The position numbers were made by a program, and so were the translations under genes. A stretch of 64,000 nt of DNA from Escallonia rubra. Taxonomy: Eukaryota; Streptophyta; Magnoliopsida; Escalloniales; Escalloniaceae. Below the pieces are notes generated by a model, which saw only the letters and a list, made by a program, of their open reading frames with translations, did no database searches and had not been told where the DNA came from. The number at the start of each line of letters is the position of its first letter. Position 1 is the first letter of the stretch. Below, piece after piece: positions 33,790 through 44,973 of this stretch. The DNA lies in NCBI GenBank assembly GCA_033065855.1, contig JAVXUO010000878.1, forward strand, positions 310,001 through 374,000. The letters are read 5' to 3'.

Positions 33790-35504
33790 TTGGGTGTTAG
33801 TCTTGCATTTGTATTCTTGACCTTTCACAACCCACATTTTCTTTATACCTCTGACATAAACAATTCTACAAGGACAATAATTAGTCGTATGCCCTTTCTT
33901 GTTGCACCAACCTCAATGTGTAAATGGTGTGCAATAGTTCTTTGTTTGTTTTGTAAGAATATTCAACCTAGCTTGTTGCTGCAAAATTTTAGGAGGCATG
34001 GCCATGGGATCTAATCCAAGACCACCTTTGTTTAGGCCAATTCTTTGGCGTCCAAGCATGCCATCCAAATTGTTTTGACCATCAACAAATTTTTCAAGAC
34101 AAAAATCTCAAGTTTTAAAACTTCATTTTGTTTTCCTAGAGCAAAAGTTTTGCAAGAGATTTGTTTTGAGCTAGGAGTGTTAACAATTAATTCAACCAAG
34201 TCATTATTCACATGCTTTACATATAAATGGTTGGAAATGCATTCATTCTTGGCATGCAACTCATTATTTTGCATTCTCAACTTCTCTATTTGCTTATTAG
34301 CTTCAAGGAATTTTTTAGACAAAATAATGTTTTTCTTGAAGATTTTCTTGGATTCCTCATATAAGCTATCACAAGCATCTTCAAAGCTTTCATTATCACT
34401 ATCACTACCGGAAGAAGAACTTACCTCATCATTTTCCATGAAGCATACACTTGCTTGATCATTCTTCTCATTGTCTTCATCACTTGAATCAAAGTCACTC
34501 CATGTTGGAGTATGTTCGGCATTCATTGCTCTTTCTTTTTCCTTGTTCTCTTTCTTAAAGAGTTGTCTTATTTTAGCTCTTTCCCATACATCTCTTCTTT
34601 CCTTCTTCTCTTTTTTGTAGATAGGACAATCCATCTTCATGTGTCCCGGCTTATGGCATTTGTAGCAAACTTCTCTTCATTGCTAGCATTTTGTTGCCTT
34701 CTCCCATCATTCCTTCTAAATCTTAAGAACTTCTTGAAGTTCTTAGCAACCATTTCAATATCCTCTTCATCATATTCTTCATCATCATCACTTGACTCGA
34801 GGTTTGAAGATGAAGCTTTAAGAGCAATTGATGTAGGATTCTTCTTGACGTCCTCTTGATCAAAGGTCTTGAGTTGCATTTCGTACGTCATAAGTGAGCA
34901 CATCAATTCATCAAGAGGAAAGATATTAAGATTCTTGGATAGCGGTGATCTTTGCATCCCAAGCTCTTGGTAAGGACCTAATCATTTTTCTTACGAGATC
35001 ACCATTAGTGAATTCCTTGCCCAATTGCTTCAAAGGGTTCACAATGTTAGTAAAACGAGTATTCATATTCGTAACGGATTCATTTGGAAGCATATGGAAT
35101 AACTCATAATCTCTAAACAATAAGTTCATCTTTGAATCTCTAAGAAGAGAAGTCCCTTCATGAGTGACTTGAAGAGTATCCCAAATACTCTTAGAGGAAT
35201 TACACATGATGACTCTATTGAGTTCATTAGTGTCTTAAGCACAAACAAGACAATTTTTGGCTCTAGCATTCATACAAATCATCTTTTTATCATGATCACT
35301 ATACTCCGATTTGGATTTAGGCTCTTCAACCTTGTCAACCATCGCTATCAGAATGAATGGGCCATTCTCAACAATATCCCACATCTCATAGTCTTGAGAC
35401 TCTAAGTAGATTTTCTTCTTAATTTTCCACACATTATAATTGGTCCCATTAAACAATGGAGGCCTAGTGGTAGAACTACCCTCCATTCCCCCAATGTAAG
35501 CCAT
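33790..35504 (-). pseudogene. Copia 1 gag (broken)
   Basis: Gag starts MAYIGGMEGSSTTRPPLFNG (35504). It continues through a UBN2-type core (NYNVWKIKKKIYLESQDYEM; MLPNESVTNMNTRFTNIVNP; GDLVRKMIRSLPRAWDAKIT). A zinc knuckle follows (CYKCHKPGHMKMDCP, about 34670-34625), then an acidic/coiled-coil part (FEDACDSLYEESKKIFKK), and a second zinc-finger-like piece (NKKGHTTNYCP, near 33900). An in-frame stop lies at 35235-35237; frameshifts lie between 34926-34957 and 34637-34640. Confidence 0.88.
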
Positions 35505-35549
35505 GATCGATTAACTCTCTTGGCGTTACCCACAATAACAAGAGCCAAG

Positions 35550-35561
35550 GCTCTGATACCA
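35550..35561 (-). other. Primer binding site of Copia 1
   Basis: TGGTATCAGAGC on the minus strand, complementary to the 3' end of initiator tRNA-Met as in most plant Copia elements. It lies 46 nt upstream of the gag start. Confidence 0.75.
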
Positions 35562-35564
35562 CTT

Positions 35565-35748
35565 GTTGAATCAAGCGCTTACCACTAGGCCAAAAGCTAT
35601 AGCTATTAGCAAGGGTGCAACTTTATTTTCTTAAATTTTATCAGAACCGCATCTAGCATAAGGGGCTGCACCTATTACAGGCGCCATGGGCAGGGATGTT
35701 AAGCCCATCGAATCCTAAGGGAGACACTGGCCAATTTTGAAGCCAACA
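35565..35748. other. Unassigned segment between the two Copia elements
   Basis: It begins TGTTGAATCAAGCGCTTACC and sits exactly where the 5' LTR of Copia 1 and the first part of the 5' LTR of Copia 2 should meet, but matches neither. It could be a third LTR or LTR-like piece. No coding sequence was seen. Confidence 0.4.
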
Positions 35749-35869
35749 GTAAGCCTATAGGCACTAGTAGTTCATCATTTTGTGTGCATCAAACAATTGA
35801 GTGAAATAATCCTCCTATTTTATTCTTTGCTTTATCAATTATCTTTATCTTGAGCTCTTAAATTCTACA
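35749..35869 (+). repeat. Truncated 5' LTR of Copia 2
   Basis: Matches the last 125 bp of the 3' LTR (GGCACTAGTAGTTCATCATT through TTAAATTCTACA) with few differences. Its first part is missing. Confidence 0.9.
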
Positions 35870-35916
35870 TTGTGGTATCAAGAGTAGGTTCTCAGTTCAA
35901 ATTGCAGTGGCTTATC

Positions 35917-37167
35917 ATGGCAGCCAATGGTGGTGTAAATGTTTCACAACCTCTCATTCCCATATTCAAAGGGGAAAGTTACAAGTTTTGGAGGATCAAG
36001 ATGAAGACCTTGTTCAAGTCTCAAGAGCTTTAAGACTTGGTTGAAAATGGGTATGCAGACCAAGATGATGAAGTCAGACTGAGGGAAAATAGAAAAAAGG
36101 ACTCCAAGGCATTGTTCTTCATTCAACAAGCAGTGCATGACACAATTATTTCCAGAATTGCTGCTGCAGAAACCTCAAAAGATCCTTGGGGAATTTTGTA
36201 AAAATATTTTTCAAGGCTCTGTAAAGGTAATTACAGTAAAACTTCAATCTCTCAAGCGAGACTTTGAAACTTTATTTATGAAAAGCGATGAGTCTGTACA
36301 AGATTTTCTCTCTAGGAGTAAGTGGTATTGTGAGTCAAATGAAGTCTTATGGTGAAAAGTTAGAGGATAAAATTGCGGTTGCAAAAGTTTTAAAGAGCTT
36401 GACTGCTAAGTTTGACTAGGTTAGTTGAAAAAAGTCAAGAAAAGGCATTTCAAGCAAATGAGGAGTCATACAGGCAAAATGACGAATCTACCGGAAGAGG
36501 TTACAGTAGAGGAGGATCTCGTGCCAGATGTCGTGGACGTGGCAGAGGGCGAGCCAATGGGTTCTTCAACAATCGAGGAATTGAGTGCTACCGGTGCCAT
36601 AGGTTCGGGCATATAGCAGCAAATTGCGACAGCAAGGAGAAAGTAGCAAGTTATGCAGAGGAAGAGGAAATAATAGCGGACGAGGAAAGTAAGTTATTTA
36701 TGGCATGTTTTGATTCAACTGCTGCTAATGAAAGTGGAGTTTTGTGCCTAGACAGTGGATGCTCTAATCATATGTGTGGAGTTAAATCGACATTCAAAGA
36801 TATTGACGAATCTGAAAAGAAGTTGGTCAGGCTTGGCGACAATAAGCCAGTTCAAGTCGAAGGAAAAGGTACCGTTGCTGTCAAAACAAGCCATGGTAAT
36901 GTGAAATTTCTTCATAACGCTTACTTCATTCCTTCTTTGGCTCATAATTTGCTTGGCGTTGGGCAGTTAATGGCTTGTGGCTATCTATTTTATTTGATGA
37001 TGGTGCTTGCGTGATTGAGGATAAGAAATCAGGACAGATTATGGCCAGTGTCCGTGTGGCGGAAACATGATATTTCCTCTTGAAGTTTCTAAGGTTGGCA
37101 AGAAAGTTCTTGTTGTAAGTGAGCAAAATGCAACAAAATCTATGGCACTTGCGCTATGGGCATCTAA
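35917..37167 (+). pseudogene. Copia 2 gag and protease (broken, cut by CACTA C)
   Basis: Gag starts MAANGGVNVSQPLIPIFKGE (35917). The UBN2-like region has a stop after FKSQEL (near 36031), and further stops and frameshifts follow. An Arg/Gly-rich linker (GRGYSRGGSRARCRGRGRGR) leads to a zinc knuckle (CYRCHRFGHIAANC, about 36588-36630). The protease site CLDSGCSNHMCG is near 36750, followed by AYFIPSLAHNLLGVGQLMACGY. A frameshift occurs near 36990. Coding similarity stops at the CACTA insertion (37168). Confidence 0.88.
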
Positions 37168-37639
37168 CACTACAAGGAATATAGCTTTTATCGACGAAAA
37201 AATTCGTCGCTAAAAGCCTTAAATCCGATACCGTCCCTAAAAGTTCCTCGTATAAAAGCCCGTAGCTAAAAGTTTTGCGACAGAATTACAAAATATGTGG
37301 TCTAATATTGGCCTTTTAGCGACGGATTTTTTTATAAATTAGCCACGGAAATTCCGTCGCTAATTCTATTTTACGTATTTTAAATTATTTTTTTGTGAAA
37401 TTTAAATATTTTAGCGACGGAATATTCCGTCGCTAAAAATCTTAGAATTAAGTGCACTTTTAGCGACGTAATTAATCCGTCACTACAAGTTTATTTATTT
37501 TTTAAATATATTTTTTTTATTTTTCTAATGCCCAAACCTGTAATAATAAAATCAATCCTCAACAACAATGCACAATTTCCAAGACACAAACAACTATATA
37601 TAATCAACTTTAAAAAATGTTTATTATAAAAAAAACTCG

Positions 37640-38386
37640 TAATGTACAAGCCGGGAACCGGATACAGCCGGTTAGGGGAGGGAGAAGAGTACAAGCCGGG
37701 CGGAGGGGACAAGCTGGGACCGGGCACGAGAAGGGGCTCATCAGGGGTTGTCAAGTCCCGGATCGGGATCCTACTGATCCGGGGCCGGCTCGGCATGTCC
37801 AGCAGGGGTGCCCTGTTGATCCTGCTCCCGGGTCATCATCAACACCACCGAAGCAATGCGCTGGATCTCCTCCTTGTCCAACGGACTTCGAGGAGCCGGT
37901 GTCTGTGGAGGGGCAGTGGGGAGTGGGGACGATCCTATCACGGCACAAGCTGTCGTGCTAGGGAGGCCGCGTATGCGGCCTTTCAGCCGATTGACGACCT
38001 CTGGTGTATCCAGCCATCGCTTCAACGTCGCAGTACTCGCACCCGTACTAGTGGACACTGATGGCTGTCCAGACTGCTGCTCGGACCCCCTAAGCTATTC
38101 ATACGAGGCCTGCAAGAACAGTGATTTAAAGATATGCTAGTGCATTAATTAACGCAACAAACATTGAATAGAAAGACAAAAAATTAACAACTTATACAAA
38201 TTGACTTATATCAATCTGCCTGGAATTATCTGAAACATAGTCACCCGCCTGGTGCGCCTCATCCTTGTCCTTCTTCTGCACATGCGTCTGATTATACGTC
38301 AGTATCGAGTGCTTCCAGTTGTGAGAGCACTTATTCACCAGATGGGTAGTCCAGTGTGACAACCTCACGCTCGATTGTCCCGTCAA
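37640..38386 (-). pseudogene. tnpA-like 3' coding remnant of CACTA C
   Basis: The minus strand holds SHWTTHLVNKCSHNWKHSIL (from 38386) and, lower down, TLKRWLDTPEVVNRLKGRIR with SPLDKEEIQRIASVVLMM (38058-37771). The position after TNP2 and before the terminus fits the second CACTA gene, but I do not recognise a domain with certainty. It follows the truncated TNP2 without a gap, so a large internal deletion probably joined them. Confidence 0.45.
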
Positions 38387-39567
38387 ATTTATCCTTCTGC
38401 TTATGAAACTGATGGTTCGGTGGCAAAAGCTTTTGGTGACATCCGAACTATGAGGACTTTCCGCCGTGCTTTGACGTATGACCGGGGTTCATGCCCATAC
38501 AAGCAGGGCATGCTAACTTTCCATGTGTGCTCCAGCCACACGTCATTCCCAATAAAAGAAAATCATGTATAGTTCACATCAAAGCAGCCATCATCTGAAA
38601 GTTCTATTTAAGGGATGTATCATAAGTTTCGACTCCACGATTCCATAACTATATTTTCTCATCAATCAACGGCCTTTAATACACATATGTCTTTACCGGG
38701 ACTCTTCGACCCCAGAATAAGCAACAAGGGAAACATGTATGACTTCTTGATGCACATGCCTGGTGGAAGGTTGTACGGGACAATAATAATAGGCCAATAA
38801 GAGTAAGGCGTGGTAGACTGACCGAAAGGGTTGAACCCATCAGTTACGAGACCAAGTCTAACATTTCGAACCTCTTGAGCAAAGACTGGATGCTTACAGT
38901 CAAACTCCTTCCACGCCTCTCCATCGGCTGGATGTGTCAGCACATCGGCATCGTTGGTACGAGTCTCACGGTGAGCCTTCATATGTTCAGTCGTATTGGA
39001 GGAGTAGTACATTCTCTGAAGCCGTGGTGTGACCGAAAAATATTGCAATATCTTCCATGCAATGTTTTTCTTCTTCCCTTTGTCCGATTTGTAACTTGAA
39101 TGATCACATACTGGACTCCGTGATAACTCCTTATTCTCTTTACAGAACAATACACAATCGTTATTGCACGCATCTATCTGCTCATAGCTCAACCTAAGTT
39201 TCCTCATCATCTTCTTCGTGTCATAGTACGACGGCGGTAGCTTTTCACTTTCGAGCAAAATTTCTTTGATTAAGGTAACAAACTCGTTAAAACCTTTCTC
39301 ATTCAGCCCATGGCCTGATTTCAACTGTAATAACCTACTAACCGCAAACAACCATGTGTGTTTCGGAGCTCTATCCCACAACGGCTCTTCCGCAGCTCTT
39401 AACAACTCATAAAACTGATGAGCCCCCTCGTTTGACTGTTGGGGATTGTCGTCACCACCGTCGTTACCCCAGTCAACATTAGCATGCCCAGCATCCATAA
39501 TCATATCTTGGTAATCATACCGTGCGTCCTCCCTGACTTCAGTTTGACTAGCCGGGTTGGACGACAA
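38380..39567 (-). pseudogene. TNP2 transposase N-terminal fragment of CACTA C
   Basis: A 301-residue open frame (39567-38662) reads HQFYELLRAAEEPLWDRAPK, LLQLKSGHGLNEKGFNEFV, KLPPSYYDTKKMMRKLRLSY, DACNNDCVLFCKENKELS, KKKNIAWKILQYFSVTPRLQ, HPADGEAWKEFDCKHPVFA and WPIIIVPYNLPPGMCIKKSY. In another frame, GWSTHGKLACPACMGMNPGH and FGCHQKLLPPNHQFHKQKDK follow, down to about 38380. The order equals that of TNP2 in CACTA B. Everything after the PPNHQF region, including the DUF4218 and DUF4216 parts, is missing. Confidence 0.88.
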
Positions 39568-39593
39568 TACTAGCGTTTCCCCGTACTGCGTCT

Positions 39594-40458
39594 ACCTCGT
39601 GTATCCACCCATAAAATCGTACCGACGAAGATGCCATTTTACTTCAATTTTTTTTCTCCAATGCAACAACTCATATCTACCGCACGACACCTTATCTTAT
39701 CAAAGTCAACATGTGCATGATGCGCGTAAACGAAGTCGAGAAATTCGTCAACGCGACACTCAAAATCATCAGCATTCGTCCTTTTTTTCCAACTTCGCTC
39801 GACCGACATGACGACTGAATTATCGTACTGTATAGCACCTTCAATTCTGACCAATCATTAGGCAGGTCGGATGTAAAGATGACTGCATGAATGTGACAAC
39901 ATGTCTATATATTTCCCCTCCATTCTCTAATAGGTAGTTCTCCTATCACATTCAGAAAAACACATGTTTATAAAACAGTGAATAACCCATGCTTAGTCCT
40001 ATGTCTGCGAAAAATTTGGCAGCACCTCCAAGTACACGACATCGACTAAGTCTTCTAACATTCATTTAACCTTGCCTTGTACAGTTTGACGGATGTTAGA
40101 ACACCAGATCTGTATGCACCCGGAGAAACACACGAGAACGTGTACCAAATATCCACCACATAGCATGAGTTGAAACACTGTTTTAGAAACACAGCTTTTC
40201 CAAATTGTCCAAACTTGACATCCCAAGGCTTATTATAAAGCTTGACTTTGAAATGAGTACCTTCGAATACGAACTATGGGTTTTTTATACATGCATGCGT
40301 TCAGAAATTGATAACATATGCAAGAATATTTCCGAAACATCAAAATTGCAAAAAGATCGTTGCATATGTTATCAATTCCACTTTAAATAGAATTCTTTGG
40401 CAACGAGTTGAATTATCTCGTTGCCAATGGACTTCGCAAAACAACAACGATATATAAA
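39594..40458 (-). promoter_or_regulatory. Upstream (5' leader or promoter) region of the CACTA C TNP2 gene
   Basis: Lies directly upstream of the TNP2 start and is shared with the relic at 29140-29778, so it belongs to the element family. No single promoter motif was fixed. Inverted repeats around TTGATAACATATGCAA (about 40305-40375) can pair. Confidence 0.45.
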
Positions 40459-40463
40459 GAAGG

Positions 40464-41720
40464 TGTTAACCCTACGGTTATTTAACCTAGGATTATATTT
40501 GATTTTGATGATAACTAACATTAATGATTATGCTGTCTAACATGCATTGAGTTAATGAAGCAATATGAACAATCTCATACTCATGCAAACGTATTATTAG
40601 ACAAGCAACACGGTCAAAGACTCTCAACGGAATGCATCAAAGAGGGAATTCGCCGATTAAAGTTTTCATGCTTTTATTTCCGTCTTTGTAAACTAGACAT
40701 AGAGAGATGATCGTTACGATGATTGTATACCTAGAACTTGCCCATAGGTTTTCCTTGCATGCATAAAAGTTTTTCATGCTTTAAAATCAAGAAAACTGCA
40801 TTTTCAGGAATGCAGTCGACTGCATTGGAATGTAGTCGACTGCAAGTTGGGCAGTGAGGTATTACAGTCGACTGCAATACTTCCAGTAGCCTATTACAGT
40901 CGACTGCATTGGATTACAGTCGACTGCAAGTTGGAAATTTGAATTTCCAACGGCTACTTTTGGGTTACAGTCGACTGCAATGGTGCATTGCAGTCGACTG
41001 CATTTACCGTTTGGCGCATTTAATGCTCCACCTAACCCCAAACGGTCATATTTATTCCCACCTCTATAAATACTCATTTTGGGCATTGGTTTGATTCATC
41101 AATTGCATTCAAAGCTCTCTTATCTTTCATATTCTCAAAGATCAAAGCAATTGTTCAAATCTCTCTTGTTTTCATTGATTTCTCATCCTTTTCAAGAGAG
41201 CATTTATTGTGAGCTTACATTTGAGAGATATACACTTTCATAAGTCATCATACACTCATCTTTCTTATTCTAGTACTTCAACTTGTACTCATCTACTTAT
41301 TGAGAGTGAAATCTTGTACACATTTCTTCATTGAAAGGTTCTTGTATCAAAGCTTGGGGTTGTCAAGCTTTGGAGCTTTGGGTTTGTCAAAGCTTGTTCT
41401 TGATGTGGACATAGCATCAAGGGATTGTAAGAGGTTCGATCTTGACTGTAAGGAATATCATACTAGTGGATTCTAGGGCCTTTCAAGGGACTTCCTTGAA
41501 GGGGTGGACGTAGGCTTGTGGGTATATCAAGCCGAACCATTTAATTCTCCTTGTCAAGTATCTCTAAACCCTTCTCTCTTTACATTATCGTTTTACATTT
41601 GTGTTGAGATTGGTTGATTGTTTATTTGAGTTATTGAGATTGAGGTTTGTTGTTCGTTATTTTTTAAAGTAGTCTTAAAACCCTATTCACCCCCCCTCTA
41701 GGGTTATTTTATTGGTTTCA
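40464..41720 (+). mobile_element. Solo LTR of the Copia 1 family, with 5-bp target duplication
   Basis: Begins TGTTAACCCTACGG and ends TATTGGTTTCA. GAAGG lies on both sides (40459-40463 and 41721-41725). 1257 bp. No internal region follows, so recombination between two LTRs probably removed it. TATAAATA at 41065 is a plausible LTR promoter. It is the only full-length LTR of this family in the window and defines the truncation of the Copia 1 LTR. Confidence 0.93.
40811..41002. repeat. Seven copies of the palindrome core AGTCGACTGCA inside the solo LTR
   Basis: T[G/A]CAGTCGACTGCA or TGTAGTCGACTGCA occurs at 40811, 40831, 40863, 40895, 40915, 40966 and 40989. The cluster lies 60-250 bp upstream of the LTR TATA box, where LTR enhancers usually sit. 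Confidence 0.92.
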
Positions 41721-41757
41721 GAAGGGTTTATAAACAACGAGTAATTGAACCATCTCT

Positions 41758-42081
41758 GGGCTAATTAGTGTTAATGAGGATTACCTTGGGCTAATTATAG
41801 CTAATTAGGCTTGATTAGGAGTAATTATGGTTATTTTGAGCTAATAGCCAGGTTTAATTGTGCGAAGTAGGGTTGATTAGTACTAATTTGGGCTAATTAG
41901 GCTTAATTGGGTTATGTTAGGGCTAATTAGTGTTAATGAGGATTACCTTGGGCTAATTATAGCTAATTAGGCTTGATTAGGAGTAATTATGGTTATTTTG
42001 AGCTAATAGCCGGGTTTAATTGTGCGGAGTAGTGTTGATTAGTCCTAATTATGCTTAATTGGGTTGTTAGGCTTACTTGTG
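41758..42081 (+). repeat. 162-bp tandem duplication (GGGCTAATTAG unit) in CACTA C
   Basis: GGGCTAATTAGTGTTAATGA begins at 41758 and again at 41920. Both units are made of shorter GGGCTAATTAG / GGCTTAATTGG repeats. Confidence 0.9.
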
Positions 42082-42084
42082 CAG

Positions 42085-42520
42085 AGTGGTGTCCGACACG
42101 TGTCCGACACCTATCGACACGTCCGTAAACATTGATTTATTTTTTAAATGCCAGACACCATGTCCGTCACCCCTTGAAGAGGTGTCTGTCACCCCTTGAA
42201 GAGGTGTCGGACACCTCTTGCAGAGGTGTTCACAAGTATAAAGCCAAAATGTGACATTTCAGTGTCGGTGTCGATCGGACGTGGTGTCCGTGACCTACCG
42301 ACACCTCAACACCTCATCGACATATCCAGACACGTGTCGGACACCTCCGGACACGTGTCTGACACCTCTCAGCGGTGTCTGAAGACATTGATTTATTTTT
42401 TAATTGTCGGACACCCATTGAAGAGGTGCCGGAAACCCATTGAAGAGGTGTCCACAAGTATAAAGCCAAAATATGTTGTTTCGGTGTCGGCGTCGATCGG
42501 ACGCGGTGTCCGTGTCCATG
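42085..42520. repeat. GACACGTGTCGGACACC-rich block in CACTA C
   Basis: Many copies of GTGTCGGACACCTC, CACGTGTCCGACACC and CGGTGTCGGTGTCGATCGG. A half-length duplication exists (AAGTATAAAGCCAAAATGTG at 42233 and AAGTATAAAGCCAAAATATG at 42456). The same motif type recurs in CACTA D at about 54770-54925. Overlapping open frames are not genes. Confidence 0.75.
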
Positions 42521-43610
42521 CTACCTAACAGGTATCTCAATACAATTGGGTCCCATCCTCCGTCAACAATCTCAATTCTCAAATGCTTAATGCAATAAAA
42601 ATCACACATTCAATTCAATTGGATCCCATCATTGGTAAAAAATCTCAATATCTCAAATGCTCAATGAACAATTAACAATCTAAAATCATCAATTAACAAC
42701 CTAAAATCATCAATTAATAATCTCAATTCTCAAATGCACGACTAATAACCTAAAATCATCAATTAACCACCTAACATCATCGATCAATAATCACAATTCT
42801 CAAATGCACAATTAACAACCTAAAATTATCAAACAAATGAAAAAAGTTCAAATGGGAAAAAATTGTTCAAAGTGCACATATCCGATGCACTTGAATTATT
42901 TTAGCTTTTAGTAAATGTTTATTTCACTGCAGCTATTGTTGGAAATTTGGAATGAGCATTGCAATTGTCAAAGTACAGTTTTCTTTATTGTTCATAGGTG
43001 CTTGAGTAATTATGCTAGCCAATACTTTTGAATTGAGTAGGTGTTCTACACAATGCGAATTTCTTTACTGATGTTAAAGATATTATGCTCTGCGTGAAGG
43101 GTGTATCTTACTGCACCTTGACTTGCTTTTCTAGAATTTTCACAACTAGATATCTCAGATTGTTGTGTCTTTTAAATCTTATCTCATAATACACTCTAAA
43201 CAATTGGTTGTTTTAACAGTTCAAAATTAATTCTGGAGTTGTGGTTTCTCAATTGAATGTATTATATGCTTAAAACTCATTTCTTGTTGACATCATGTGC
43301 CCTGTGCAGTGGGCAATAGTTCTATTGGCACTAGATTGATTCTGAATTGGTTAAGTTAAGCAAGCTCAGAAGAGATTGAGATTTTCTATTTCCAAGTCTC
43401 TATAGTTCATCTTAATTAGTGCCACTATGGTATGGTGGGAAAGCACCAATGGTTCGTATCCACTATATTTCTGAGATGATCATTGGTTGGTTTTATTCCC
43501 CCCTGTTGCTGAACTCTAAAAGTTAGGGCTAATTAGGTTTTGCGTATCTATAATCAATTTTAATTGAATTTTTTAAGATATAAAGTATATTCTAAGAGTG
43601 TGAAAATTTT
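42521..43610. other. Non-coding part of CACTA C
   Basis: Short repeats of TCTCAAATGC and AACAACCTAAAATCATCAAT at 42570-42830, then AT-rich sequence with no recognised gene. Confidence 0.5.
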
Positions 43611-43790
43611 GTGGTGGTTATATATTTTTGTGTAGAAGCTGAGAATCAAGTTAGGAAGAGGGTTTGCTCAAATAGCATTTTTTTTAGATACAAAAAAGTT
43701 GTGGTGGTTATATATTTTTGTGTAGAAGCTGAGAATCAAGTCAGGAAGAGGGTTTGCTCACATAGCATTCTTTTTTTAGATATGCTACTA
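43611..43790 (+). repeat. About 93-bp tandem duplication in CACTA C
   Basis: GTGGTGGTTATATATTTTTG, followed by TGTAGAAGCTGAGAATCAAG, occurs from 43610 and again from 43703, with two or three differences. Confidence 0.9.
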
Positions 43791-44490
43791 TACTAACGAT
43801 CACCGTATAGTATTCAATACTCGCATCACGTCTAATGCTAATCCGGAATACACCCGCGCTTGCACAGGTACCACTACGCATCAGTGACTCACTTATTTTC
43901 TTCTTCCTTGTTCTTTTGCACTCACAGACTCTGGTACACCCACAGCCCCACAAACCTCACACACTCACAATTGCCTACACCCATATACAAAACACACTCT
44001 AATTACACTATATTACCCACCCAAACACGCACTCACACACTCAAGTATCCAACAAAATCACACACTCTGGCAAACAATACACACATACCCACTTCACTGT
44101 GGCACACTCTCTCTAGTTGCTTTCCGATAAATGTTCTCATGCCTAACTCAAACCATTACATCAACAGAGCTTCTTATTATCCTTTAATTACATGCCTAAC
44201 TCGAATTTTAAAATTCACTTCGTCAGAATCATGGCGACTGAAACAACTTTGTCAATAAAGCCTCTTATCCTGTAGTACGCCAGTTTGGGTAGGGTTACCA
44301 ATGCCTTCGTTCAACTTCCTACTTTCATTTACAGCACTAAACACACACACAAAACACACACCTCGGGGGTGTTGCCGTCTATGAAAGAGAAGGAGGTGGC
44401 AATTTGGCAGAGGTCACTCACGCATAGAAGGTGGGTTACCGTCTCAGGCTGAAGCCACCAGTGCACAAATCGCCGGTATGAGCCAATTAA

Positions 44491-44496
<6 letters not shown>

Positions 44497-44527
<31 letters not shown>
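44497..44527. repeat. (GA)n microsatellite
   Basis: About 15 GA units in the right part of CACTA C. Confidence 0.95.
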
Positions 44528-44530
<3 letters not shown>

Positions 44531-44973
44531 AGTGTAGGAAATCAAAATAGGCAAGTTATGCCATAAAATTTTATAAGATTTTAGGACAAAAAATCCTCAA
44601 GGTAAAACAACAGTAGGCTAAGCTATATGAATTTGCCAATTATAGGAATAGTATACAAATTTAGACGGAACATGTAAGTATCTCTCGCTTATATATATTT
44701 TTTAAAAATCATCGAAAATTATAAAATTCTATAAAAGTTTAGTAACGACACCCAAAAAGACAAATATGCAATGATACACTTAAAAACATTGAATCACGTT
44801 GGCAAACACTTTTAATGACTTCATAATTTGGCGACGGAGATAAAAGGCTTTACGACCAGTTTTTTACCTGACGTTCTCTTCCGATCGCTGAAAGATGTTT
44901 TTAGCGAGACGGAGGTGGCTATTTGGCGCGCGCTAATAGTCCGTCGCTAAGTCTATCTTTTCTTGTAGTGTAA

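Larger units (their letters stand above)
29779..35564 (-). mobile_element. Copia LTR retrotransposon 1 (minus strand), degenerate, LTR truncated or missing
   Basis: On the minus strand: a primer binding site at 35561-35550 (TGGTATCAGAGC, initiator tRNA-Met type), gag, protease, integrase, RT and RNase H (35504-30615), a non-coding 3' interior with a GGGGGAGA polypurine tract, then an LTR start TGTTAACCC at 30026. This LTR matches the 1257-bp solo LTR at 40464-41720 but breaks off at about 29779. No matching LTR was found next to the primer site at the other end. Confidence 0.88.
37168..44970. mobile_element. CACTA transposon C, complete ends, 3-bp target duplication TAA
   Basis: The left end CACTACAAGGAATATAG and right end CTTTTCTTGTAGTG are flanked by TAA on both sides (37165-37167 and 44971-44973). 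Subterminal GTCGCTAAA repeats occupy 37190-37490 and 44830-44955. TNP2 and tnpA-like pieces lie on the minus strand near the left end (37640-39567). The rest is mostly non-coding, and includes a solo Copia LTR, local tandem repeats and a GACACGTGTC-rich block. It cannot encode a full transposase. Confidence 0.93.

Noticed and set aside
40811..41002. CRISPR-like array
   Set aside because: Seven short palindromes at irregular spacing inside a plant LTR; no constant repeat-spacer pattern and no cas genes.
42196..42528. 110-codon frame in CACTA C
   Set aside because: It follows GTGTCGGACACC repeats; the repetitive Ser/Val/Arg product has no domain.
43860..44258. 132-codon His/Thr/Ser-rich frame near the right end of CACTA C
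   Set aside because: Driven by ACACAC-rich low complexity; no domain recognised.
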